Of a DNA stretch of 7,277 bases, positions 1-5,418 are shown one piece after another (position 1 is the stretch's first letter; each line of letters starts with the position of its first letter). The stretch is taken from contig CAAGIQ010000017.1 of NCBI GenBank assembly GCA_900769965.1, positions 1 through 7,277 of the forward strand, in the 5' to 3' direction. This DNA comes from Bacilli bacterium. GTDB lineage: Bacteria > Bacillota_I > Bacilli_A > RFN20 > CAG-288. The translations under genes were made by a program, and so were the position numbers. The notes under the pieces are model-generated. The model was not told where the DNA came from. It saw only the letters and a program-made list of their open reading frames with translations, and did not search any database.

Positions 1-36
1 ATGGCAAAAATGATGGCAAAAATGATGGCAAAAATC
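1..36 (+). repeat. 12-bp tandem repeat, three copies, coding for the GKND linker
   Basis: The unit ATGGCAAAAATG occurs at 1-12 and 13-24, and a third copy at 25-36 differs only in its last base. Because the period is 12 bp, copy-number change keeps the reading frame and would only add or remove GKND units in the linker before the winged-helix domain. The array probably extends left of the window, since base 1 already falls inside a repeat phase. Confidence 0.9.
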
Positions 37-239
37 TTTTTAATAACGACTTAACCAAGAATGAAAAAAGAGTGTTGTTAGAGCTTATAAATAACCCAAG
101 CATTCCATACGACACATTAGTGGTGGAACTTAAAATTTCAAGAAGAACAGTATCCAGGGTTTTTGAGACTTTGGTTAAAAAAGGTTATATCCAAAGAGTT
201 GGAACAAACAAAAAAGGGTACTGGAAAGTAATAAAGTAA
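1..239 (+). CDS. C-terminal end of an AlbA_2/RecG-like ATP-binding transcriptional regulator (5' truncated by the window)
   Basis: An open frame runs in from the left edge (codons in frame from base 3) and stops at TAA 237-239, giving about 78 visible residues. It begins with three GKN(D) units and continues into a winged-helix domain: LTKNEKRVLLELI, then a recognition-helix region KISRRTVSRVFETLVKKGYI, then a wing ending GTNKKGYWKV. A Gly-Lys-Asn repeat linker followed by a helix-turn-helix with an 'RVGTxKKGYWKV' ending is the characteristic tail of long (about 400-500 aa) proteins with an N-terminal Schlafen-type AlbA_2 domain and a RecG-C/HATPase_c_4 region. Those proteins are annotated as ATP-binding or DNA-binding regulators. 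Only the tail is visible, so the N-terminal domains are inferred. The stop lies 62 nt before the next start, so the XRE gene may be co-transcribed. The ATG at base 1 is in another frame and gives only a 17-residue peptide; it is not the start of this gene. Confidence 0.8.
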   Translation, partial: GKNDGKNDGKNLFNNDLTKNEKRVLLELINNPSIPYDTLVVELKISRRTVSRVFETLVKKGYIQRVGTNKKGYWKVIK

Positions 240-251
240 CAGCAAGTAACA
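234..251 (+). repeat. Direct repeat AAGTAACA x2, one helical turn apart
   Basis: AAGTAACA is present exactly at 234-241 and 244-251 (period 10 bp), spanning the stop codon of the upstream gene and the gap before the XRE regulator. Same-face spacing and a position upstream of a DNA-binding regulator fit an operator, but an 8-bp repeat in AT-rich DNA can also arise by chance. Confidence 0.3.
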
Positions 252-287
252 AGCGGTTTTGTGTTGAAACGTTGATAATAAAAGCAG

Positions 288-294
288 AAGGAGG
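288..294 (+). promoter_or_regulatory. Ribosome binding site that fixes the XRE start at 302
   Basis: AAGGAGG at 288-294 lies 7 nt before ATG 302, an ideal spacing. The longer in-frame reading from TTG 272 would place this site inside the coding sequence and add ten residues unlike any HTH N-terminus, so 302 is preferred. Confidence 0.85.
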
Positions 295-301
295 ATGGCC
301 T

Positions 302-1192
302 ATGGAATTTAAGGATAAATTAAGAAATCTTAGAACCGAAGCAGGTCTATCTCAAGAGAACTTAGCGGATGCTGTTCACGTTTCTAGAAGTGCAATTGCC
401 AAATACGAAAATGGTGGTGGAAAGCCCAGCGAAGAAACATTAAAACTAATTGCTGATTATTTTAAGGTTGACATAAGCTATCTAAATGATGATGAAGAAA
501 TTAAGAAAACAAAAAGACCAATTGTTGGATTTGTAATTACTCTTGTGTGTGGCGTTATCTTTGTTATTGCCGCTGCCATTGCTTCTATTTTTTATAATCA
601 AATGAAATTATCAGTTTCCTTTTCTGATTCTTTAAAAGCAATGGCGTTTTTATTCATTATTATTTTTTCTTTGATTTTTGTTGGTATAACGTCTATTGCC
701 GGATATTTATTAATGACTATCAAAACAGGAAAAAATAAGTTGATGCCAATATTAGTATCAACAATTCCTTTAGTATTTGCTCTTATCATAGGTATCACTG
801 GTATTGTAACTACAAGAATTCAATATGAAAACTATAAAACATTCACAATAGAAAAATGGATGAATGCATACAATAATCACGATTATCGTGGATTACTCAT
901 TTATTCTTTTTTAGATAAATATGATATTAGTGGCTATAGTCTTCAAGAAACAAAAGATTTACTTGGCACTCCAGATCAAGCTAATGAAATAATGCTTGAA
1001 ACATATCCACCTCAATATGGTGGTGTTATATATATTTATGATTTGGGATATTACAAAGACTATATGGATCCTACGACATTTGAAATTACATTCAATCAAA
1101 ATAACAATGTTGTCTCTTATGAAATTATCTTGTTATGCTTCATCTATGTTTTATCAAATTTCTTAGCGTGTAAATCAAGTAAAAAACGATAA
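302..1192 (+). CDS. Membrane-anchored XRE-family transcriptional regulator with predicted extracytoplasmic BamE-like domain
   Basis: This 296-aa protein begins with a Cro/C1-type helix-turn-helix (residues about 5-60). The two-helix core is LSQENLADAVHVSRSAIAKYENG, read as residues 16 to 38, followed by the family-typical 'KPSEETLKLIADYFKVDISYL'-like ending to residue 61. Three hydrophobic segments follow (about 73-97, 113-139, 147-170). Next comes a soluble region (171-273) with 'DLLGTPD' (219-225), a Tyr-rich strand, 'YDLGYY' (246-251) and 'FEITFNQNNNVVSYEI'. That strand order resembles BamE/SmpA-like lid domains. Residues 274-289 are again hydrophobic and end in KSSKKR, which fits a fourth membrane segment with a positive cytoplasmic tail. 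The predicted topology is therefore DNA-binding domain inside and sensor-like domain outside. Ligand and target genes cannot be told. Ile ATC is rare here (6 of 34) compared with the downstream operon. The XRE domain is certain; the BamE-like assignment is inference. Confidence 0.85.
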   Translation: MEFKDKLRNLRTEAGLSQENLADAVHVSRSAIAKYENGGGKPSEETLKLIADYFKVDISYLNDDEEIKKTKRPIVGFVITLVCGVIFVIAAAIASIFYNQMKLSVSFSDSLKAMAFLFIIIFSLIFVGITSIAGYLLMTIKTGKNKLMPILVSTIPLVFALIIGITGIVTTRIQYENYKTFTIEKWMNAYNNHDYRGLLIYSFLDKYDISGYSLQETKDLLGTPDQANEIMLETYPPQYGGVIYIYDLGYYKDYMDPTTFEITFNQNNNVVSYEIILLCFIYVLSNFLACKSSKKR

Positions 1193-1218
1193 TGATTAAT
1201 TAAGTCACTTCCATTTTA

Positions 1219-1227
1219 TGCTATACT
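1219..1227 (+). promoter_or_regulatory. Extended -10 promoter for the five-gene operon
   Basis: TG at 1219-1220, one base, then TATACT at 1222-1227 (5 of 6 to TATAAT) forms an extended -10 element. Only a poor -35 is seen (TTAAGT, 1200-1205), which is tolerated for extended -10 promoters. Transcription would begin near 1234, leaving a leader of about 22 nt before ATG 1257. It sits just after the XRE gene stop, where a new transcription unit would be expected. Confidence 0.55.
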
Positions 1228-1256
1228 TTAATAGCAAGTTTTCGATTGGTAAAAAT

Positions 1257-1919
1257 ATGAAAATAGTAAGCTTAAGTTTCGATGATGGAACTATATACGA
1301 TAAGAGATTTATTGATCTGTTAAATAAATATGGATTAAGAGCAACTTTCAATCTTAATTCCGGACTAAAAGATTTCATCTGGTATTACGAAGACAAACCT
1401 ATAAGAAGACTTAATCTAGAAGAGTCAAAAGATATCTATAATGGACATGAAGTCGCTTCTCATTCTTTAACTCACCCTTATTTCTCTTCTCTAGATGAAA
1501 AAAGACAGATAAGAGAAGTCGAAGAAGATATCTTAAATCTAGAAAGAATCTTTAAAAAGGATGTAAAAGGTTTTGCTTTCCCTTTTACAGATCAAACAGA
1601 AGAAAATATTAAAGTAATAAGAAACAACATCGACTTAGAATATATAAGGTACTCTTTCTTTACTGATGAGATTCTTCCAAAAGATAGATATCACATAGGA
1701 ATTAACGCCATGTACGACGAAAAAGATATTTATGAAAAGTTAGAGGAATACAAGTCTAACATCCTACCTAACTCATTATTTGTAATCGCTGGCCATTCAT
1801 ATAAATTCGAAGTAAAAAACGATTGGGAAAAGATTGAGAATCTATTGAAATATCTTAAAGAGAACGACGATTTATTAGTTTTACCTTTGATAGATGCAGT
1901 AAAACTTTTATTTAGGTGA
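1257..1919 (+). CDS. Polysaccharide deacetylase (NodB/CE4-type) family protein, cytosolic
   Basis: This 220-aa protein carries the NodB-type motifs: SFDDGT at residues 7-12 (D9 as candidate catalytic base, D10 as metal ligand), HSLTH at 69-73 (metal ligands H69 and H73), AFPF at 108-111 in the place of motif 3, and AGHSYKF at 178-184 with H180 as candidate catalytic His. The family removes N- or O-acetyl groups from glycans using a divalent metal. There is no signal peptide or membrane segment, so the substrate is probably a cytosolic sugar or oligosaccharide rather than the cell wall; the exact substrate is unknown. ATG 1257 is chosen because the upstream in-frame ATG at 1218 lies inside the proposed -10 promoter element, and because family members begin just before the SFDDG strand. 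No strong SD precedes either ATG. It is the first gene of an operon and its stop overlaps the SD of ybaK. Confidence 0.87.
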   Translation: MKIVSLSFDDGTIYDKRFIDLLNKYGLRATFNLNSGLKDFIWYYEDKPIRRLNLEESKDIYNGHEVASHSLTHPYFSSLDEKRQIREVEEDILNLERIFKKDVKGFAFPFTDQTEENIKVIRNNIDLEYIRYSFFTDEILPKDRYHIGINAMYDEKDIYEKLEEYKSNILPNSLFVIAGHSYKFEVKNDWEKIENLLKYLKENDDLLVLPLIDAVKLLFR

Positions 1920-1920
1920 G
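1914..1920 (+). promoter_or_regulatory. SD site of ybaK overlapping the upstream stop codon
   Basis: AGGTGAG at 1914-1920 contains the TGA stop (1917-1919) of the deacetylase gene and lies 3 nt before ATG 1924. This arrangement suggests that ribosomes finishing the first gene re-initiate on ybaK (translational coupling). Confidence 0.6.
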
Positions 1921-1923
1921 ATT

Positions 1924-2397
1924 ATGGAAAAGACCAATGTCATGCGCTTATTAGATAAAGCGAATATTAAATATCAACCGCGAGTTTACGATAATAAACT
2001 AACCGATGGAGAAAAGATTGCTGAAGTTTTAAAAGAAGACCCTTATAGCGTATTTAAAACTTTGGTAACTAGAGGAAGCGATAAAGAATATTACGTCTTC
2101 TTAGTACCAGTAAACTTCTCTTTAAACTTAAAAAATGCCGCTAAGGCAGTAAATGTAAAATCGATAGAGATGATCCGTCAAAAAGAGTTATTACCACTAA
2201 CTGGATATATCCACGGCGGATGCTCTCCTATAGGTATGAAAAAGAAGTTTAAAACAGTTATCGATGAAACGATGTTGCTATATGAAAAAGTCTTCGTTTC
2301 AGGAGGAAAAGTAGGCTGCCAAATCGAAATTGATCCTCAAAACCTAATAAACTATGTCGGAGCTACTCTAGCTGATATAATCGAGATAAAGGAGTAA
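1924..2397 (+). CDS. ybaK: Cys-tRNA(Pro)/Cys-tRNA(Cys) deacylase, YbaK/EbsC family
   Basis: This 157-aa protein has the full length of the YbaK subgroup of the INS/YbaK editing superfamily. These free-standing enzymes hydrolyse Cys-tRNA(Pro) wrongly made by prolyl-tRNA synthetase. Visible hallmarks are an N-terminal helix 'NVMRLLDKANIKY', VFKTLV at 43-48 (K45 matches the essential lysine of the family), the glycine-rich GGCSPIGMKK at 98-107, and the closing strand 'SGGKVGCQIEIDP' with D137. Family members act in the cytosol, usually in a complex with ProRS and tRNA. The start is supported by the overlapping AGGTGAG site. It lies 4 nt after the deacetylase and 6 nt before the aminopeptidase, so it is clearly co-transcribed, although no functional link to those neighbours is evident. 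No catalytic residue appears lost. Confidence 0.93.
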   Translation: MEKTNVMRLLDKANIKYQPRVYDNKLTDGEKIAEVLKEDPYSVFKTLVTRGSDKEYYVFLVPVNFSLNLKNAAKAVNVKSIEMIRQKELLPLTGYIHGGCSPIGMKKKFKTVIDETMLLYEKVFVSGGKVGCQIEIDPQNLINYVGATLADIIEIKE

Positions 2398-2403
2398 ATA
2401 ACT

Positions 2404-3441
2404 ATGATTGAATTTAACAAAGAGTATTTTTATAAAGTCGCTAAAGAAATTTTTGAATGCGATTCCCCAACTGGATATACAAAAAAGGTAATTGACTTAA
2501 TTAAAACTTATGTCGATAGCTACGGCTACTCCTCAAAAATATTAAATAACGGAGCTTTAGAAGTGTCGATTGAAGGTTTAGATCATTCTAAAACAGTAGC
2601 TACTTCCGCTCATGTAGATACCTTAGGTTTGATGGTTAGATCGATTAAAGGCGACGGCCATCTTGCCTTAACTACACTAGGCGGACCTATAACCGCTACT
2701 CTCGATGGCGAATACGCTAAGATCTACACCCGTGAAGGAAAAGTATATAGAGGAACCATCCTCTCCACTTCCCCTTCTACTCACGTCTATAAAGACGCAA
2801 ACACCAAATCGCGTGATATCGATAACCTCGAAGTTAGATTAGATGAAGAAGTATTCTCAAAAGATGATGTTCTTAAACTTGGAATAAATAACGGAGATAT
2901 CGTCTGTTACGACACTAAATTTGAGTTAACTGAATCAGGATTTTTAAAAACTAGATTCATCGATGATAAAGCTTCCGCAGTAATCTTACTCCTCTTATTA
3001 GAGTACGTATCTAAAAACAAATTAAGCTTTAAATACGATACTAAGATCTATTTTGTAGTCTACGAAGAAGTCGGACACGGCGCTTCGATGGTTAGTAAAG
3101 ACATCTCTGAATTCGTAACGTTAGATATGGGATGCGTCGGATTAGATTTAGAAGGTAACGAATACGCCTGCTCGATTTGCGCCAAAGATTCATCAGGCCC
3201 TTACGACTACGAATTAACTACTAGATTAATAGAACTAGCTAAAGCTAACAACATTGTTTACACCATCGATATATTCCCTTACTACGGATCTGATATCGGA
3301 GCAGCTTCTCGAGCTGGAGTCGACTTTAAAGGTGCTTTAGTGGGTACAGGAGTTTCCGCTTCTCACGGAATGGAAAGAACACACTTAAAAGGGATAGTAA
3401 ACACTTTGAAGTTAATCTATCTTTACTTAATTAACGAATAG
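2404..3441 (+). CDS. M42-family metallo-aminopeptidase (glutamyl aminopeptidase/TET-like)
   Basis: This 345-aa protein matches the usual size of M42 peptidases, cytosolic di-metal exopeptidases that form large tetrahedral dodecamers and trim N-terminal residues from peptides. The expected ligand series is present in order: H70 and D72 in SAHVDTLGLMV (normally AHxDEIGxMV), D187 in FIDDKAS (bridging Asp), E221/E222 in VYEEVGHG (general base and ligand), D241 in LDMG and H321 in SHGMERTH. Residue variants such as DTLG for DEIG and DDKAS for DNRAG mark a divergent branch, so substrate preference should not be assumed. The start ATG follows GGAG at 2391-2394 with 9-nt spacing, and this SD abuts the TAA of ybaK. 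Codons rich in GTC, ATC and TAC are typical of this operon. It is followed after 2 nt by the epimerase gene. Confidence 0.9.
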   Translation: MIEFNKEYFYKVAKEIFECDSPTGYTKKVIDLIKTYVDSYGYSSKILNNGALEVSIEGLDHSKTVATSAHVDTLGLMVRSIKGDGHLALTTLGGPITATLDGEYAKIYTREGKVYRGTILSTSPSTHVYKDANTKSRDIDNLEVRLDEEVFSKDDVLKLGINNGDIVCYDTKFELTESGFLKTRFIDDKASAVILLLLLEYVSKNKLSFKYDTKIYFVVYEEVGHGASMVSKDISEFVTLDMGCVGLDLEGNEYACSICAKDSSGPYDYELTTRLIELAKANNIVYTIDIFPYYGSDIGAASRAGVDFKGALVGTGVSASHGMERTHLKGIVNTLKLIYLYLINE

Positions 3442-3443
3442 TC

Positions 3444-4457
3444 ATGGACGAAACAATATATATAATAACTGGTATCACCGGCTATGTCGGAAATGTCATA
3501 GCCAAAAGACTTCTAGAAGAAAACAAGCACGTAATCGGTCTTGCCCGCTCTAAAGAAAAAGTAAAAAAAGTATTTAAAAAAGACTACGAAAACCTTGAGA
3601 TAGTCTATGGCGATATAAGATCAAAAGAAGATATCGCTAAGCTTTTTAAGTACGAGAATAAAAAATATGTAGTGATTCATCTAGTCGCCTATGTCACTAT
3701 AGGAGAAGGTGATAAAGAGACTTTGTACTCCATAACTTTAGGTGGAACTCAAAACATTGTCGATGAATCTTTAAAACATGACGTCATCAAGTTTATAAAC
3801 ATCTCCTCAACTGAAGCTATCGAAAAAGACAAGAAATCAAATAAAGATTTCACTTCTTATTACGTCGATGAAACTAAGTTGAAAGAAGGTTATCCCCGCG
3901 CTAAAGCTAGCGCTGATAAATACATATTAGACGCCTGTAAAAACTATGGTCTTAACGCTACTATTCTCTTCCTTTCAGGAGTGATAGGTCCTTACGATTA
4001 TTCCTCTTCGCATCTTACTCAGATGTTCATAGATTATTATCAAAACCACCTTATAGCCTCCTGTAAAGGTGGCTATTCTGTAATCGATGTTAGAGATATA
4101 GCTTCGATTATTTTAAATGTTGTTTCAAAAGGCGAAAAAGGTAAAGGATACATAATATCTAATAGATATGTTTCAATAACTGAAATGCTAGAAATAGTAA
4201 GAGAAAAATATCATAAAAAGAAGATAGTAACTCTCCCGTTATTCATTGCATATATAGGACTTCCTTTCATTCACATATATTATAAAATTATCAAAAAAAG
4301 GCCTCTTTATACCTTAAAATCCTTAGAAACTATTAAAGAAAAGTCTGATTTTATAATAGAAGATGCTAAGAATACTTTTGACTTTAAACCGAGAGATATC
4401 AAAGAATCGATATTAGATGAAATCGACTTCTTATTAGAGGAAGGATATATTAGATGA
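3444..4457 (+). CDS. NAD(P)-dependent epimerase/reductase (extended SDR, dihydroflavonol-4-reductase/HpnA-like)
   Basis: This 337-aa extended short-chain dehydrogenase has a nucleotide-binding TGITGYVG motif (residues 9-16, the GxxGxxG signature). Acidic 'YGDIRS' (55-60) closes the next strand unit and 'VIHLVAYV' follows. The catalytic set is S121/S122 with T123 and Y150-x-x-x-K154 (YPRAK). GPYDY at 182-186 and VIDVRDIA at 213-220 are typical of the sugar epimerase/DFR-like group. A hydrophobic stretch at about 262-280 resembles the membrane-associating segment of HpnA/3-beta-HSD-like members. The substrate cannot be inferred. No SD is visible before ATG 3444, which sits 2 nt after the upstream TAG, so translation probably depends on coupling to the peptidase gene. 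Its last four bases overlap the start of the EFR1 gene (ATGA). Confidence 0.88.
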   Translation: MDETIYIITGITGYVGNVIAKRLLEENKHVIGLARSKEKVKKVFKKDYENLEIVYGDIRSKEDIAKLFKYENKKYVVIHLVAYVTIGEGDKETLYSITLGGTQNIVDESLKHDVIKFINISSTEAIEKDKKSNKDFTSYYVDETKLKEGYPRAKASADKYILDACKNYGLNATILFLSGVIGPYDYSSSHLTQMFIDYYQNHLIASCKGGYSVIDVRDIASIILNVVSKGEKGKGYIISNRYVSITEMLEIVREKYHKKKIVTLPLFIAYIGLPFIHIYYKIIKKRPLYTLKSLETIKEKSDFIIEDAKNTFDFKPRDIKESILDEIDFLLEEGYIR

Positions 4458-5347
4458 AAGCGGCCTTAATATATTTTACTGGGACTTATAATACCCGTTT
4501 CCTCTCGAAAAAAGTTAAAGAAAGATTAGAAAAAATCGGTTATGAAGTCGATTTAGTCGAAGTTAATTCTTCTTTAGAAGTTAAAGATTATTCTTCTTAT
4601 AACTTAATAGGTTTTTCTTATCCTATATATGGCTTTAATTGCCCTCACATCTTGATGAAATACATCAAAAAACTGAAGTTTAATTCATCGCAAAGCTACT
4701 TCATCTATAAAAATAGTGGCGAGACCATGAAGATGAATAACGCTTCTAGTAGAAAGATCAAGCGTAAGATGAAAAAAGAAGGCGTTAAATACCTCGGTGA
4801 ATACCACTTCGTCTTCCCTTACAACATCCACTTCGAATTCCCTTCTGACTTTATCAAAGAAGCGATATATGAAGATAAAAAGTTATTAGATGTCATGATG
4901 TATAACTTAGAACACAACATAGTTCACGACATCAAATCAAACATCATCTATAACATAGGTGCATTCTTCGTCTCGATTCAGTCTATTGGCGGAAATGTCA
5001 ACTCCTTCTTCTATAAAGTCGATAGTAAAAAATGTGTCAACTGTTCCGCTTGTGTTAACATGTGTCCAGTAAATAACATCGTTAATATCGATGGAAAGAT
5101 TAGATTTAAACATAGCTGTGTCATGTGTATGCGATGTTCTTTCTACTGCCCGAAAAAAGCGATAGATATCGGATTTTTACAAAGCTGGAAAGTCACTTCC
5201 TATTACTCTTTAGACAAGTATTGGAACGAAGTAGAAAAAAGAGTTAACTTCATCAAGGGGAACGAAAAAGGCTTCTATAAATGCTTCATAGAATACTTTA
5301 AAGACGTCGACAAAATGTATAATTCGATTGACTTTAAAGCTAATTAA
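4454..5347 (+). CDS. EFR1-family flavodoxin/ferredoxin fusion protein
   Basis: This 297-aa protein has an N-terminal flavodoxin-like domain (about 1-165) with the phosphate-loop motif FTGTYNT at 8-14 and SYPIYGFNCP at 55-64. A C-terminal ferredoxin domain carries two complete CxxCxxCxxxC clusters: C194, C197, C200, C204 and C222, C225, C228, C232, each followed by P. Two [4Fe-4S] centres plus a flavin site imply a cytosolic electron-transfer protein, the architecture named EFR1 in anaerobic Firmicutes. Y12 replaces the usual glycine of FTGTGNT, so FMN binding may be altered. A Lys/Arg-rich helix at 100-109 (RKIKRKMKKE) is notable. ATG 4454 overlaps the previous stop as ATGA, with GAGGAAGG at 4437-4444 as SD. 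The partner enzyme is unknown; the epimerase upstream is a candidate only by position. The 3' end also contains the promoter of the next unit. Confidence 0.9.
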   Translation: MKAALIYFTGTYNTRFLSKKVKERLEKIGYEVDLVEVNSSLEVKDYSSYNLIGFSYPIYGFNCPHILMKYIKKLKFNSSQSYFIYKNSGETMKMNNASSRKIKRKMKKEGVKYLGEYHFVFPYNIHFEFPSDFIKEAIYEDKKLLDVMMYNLEHNIVHDIKSNIIYNIGAFFVSIQSIGGNVNSFFYKVDSKKCVNCSACVNMCPVNNIVNIDGKIRFKHSCVMCMRCSFYCPKKAIDIGFLQSWKVTSYYSLDKYWNEVEKRVNFIKGNEKGFYKCFIEYFKDVDKMYNSIDFKAN

Positions 5348-5355
5348 ACTATAAT
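5328..5355 (+). promoter_or_regulatory. Sigma-A-type promoter for the riboswitch-controlled transporter
   Basis: TTGACT (5328-5333, 5 of 6 to TTGACA) and a perfect TATAAT (5350-5355) are separated by 16 bp. The -35 lies within the last codons of the EFR1 gene and the -10 just after its stop. The predicted start point, about 5362, is a few bases before the 5' strand of the riboswitch P1 helix, as expected for a transcript that begins with the aptamer. Confidence 0.85.
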
Positions 5356-5365
5356 TGAAAGAAGT

Positions 5366-5411
5366 GAAAGATGTTCCTTGCCCAACCATCTTTTCAATAA
5401 AAAACAAGGAG
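5366..5411 (+). promoter_or_regulatory. preQ1 class-I riboswitch, translational (SD-sequestering)
   Basis: P1 pairs AAAGATG (5367-5373) with CATCTTT (5387-5393), seven perfect pairs. The loop starts with the conserved TTC (5374-5376). CTTG or CCTTG (5376/5377-5380) pairs with CAAG(G) at 5405-5409 across the A-rich tail AATAAAAAAC, forming the H-type pseudoknot of preQ1-I aptamers. C5381, directly after the P2 strand, matches the cytosine that pairs with the ligand. The 3' P2 strand overlaps AAGGAG (5406-5411), the SD of the transporter gene. Ligand binding should therefore hide the SD and repress translation. The layout parallels the B. subtilis queC and T. tengcongensis preQ1 elements. The downstream gene is a queuosine-precursor transporter, which independently supports the call. 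No terminator hairpin is present. Confidence 0.92.
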
Positions 5412-5418
5412 AATTAAT

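Noticed and set aside
1..54. Small ORF starting at ATG 1 (17 residues, MAKM repeats)
   Set aside because: It is the tandem repeat read in the wrong frame. The long frame from base 3 gives a recognisable winged-helix protein tail.
264..279. TTGAAA and GATAAT as a promoter for the XRE gene
   Set aside because: The two hexamers are only 4 bp apart, and a start from GATAAT would begin at or inside the SD. Co-transcription with the upstream gene is more likely.
598..798. 66-codon minus-strand open frame inside the XRE gene
   Set aside because: It is antisense to membrane segments of the regulator. Its hydrophobic and Ile/Lys-rich content is what the complement of such codons gives.
5210..5407. 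65-codon minus-strand open frame across the EFR1 end and riboswitch
   Set aside because: It would overlap the promoter and aptamer in reverse, and has no family resemblance or own start signals.
5387..5411. Transcription terminator inside the riboswitch leader
   Set aside because: The tail is A-rich, not T-rich, and the 3' strand overlaps the SD, so the switch is read as translational.
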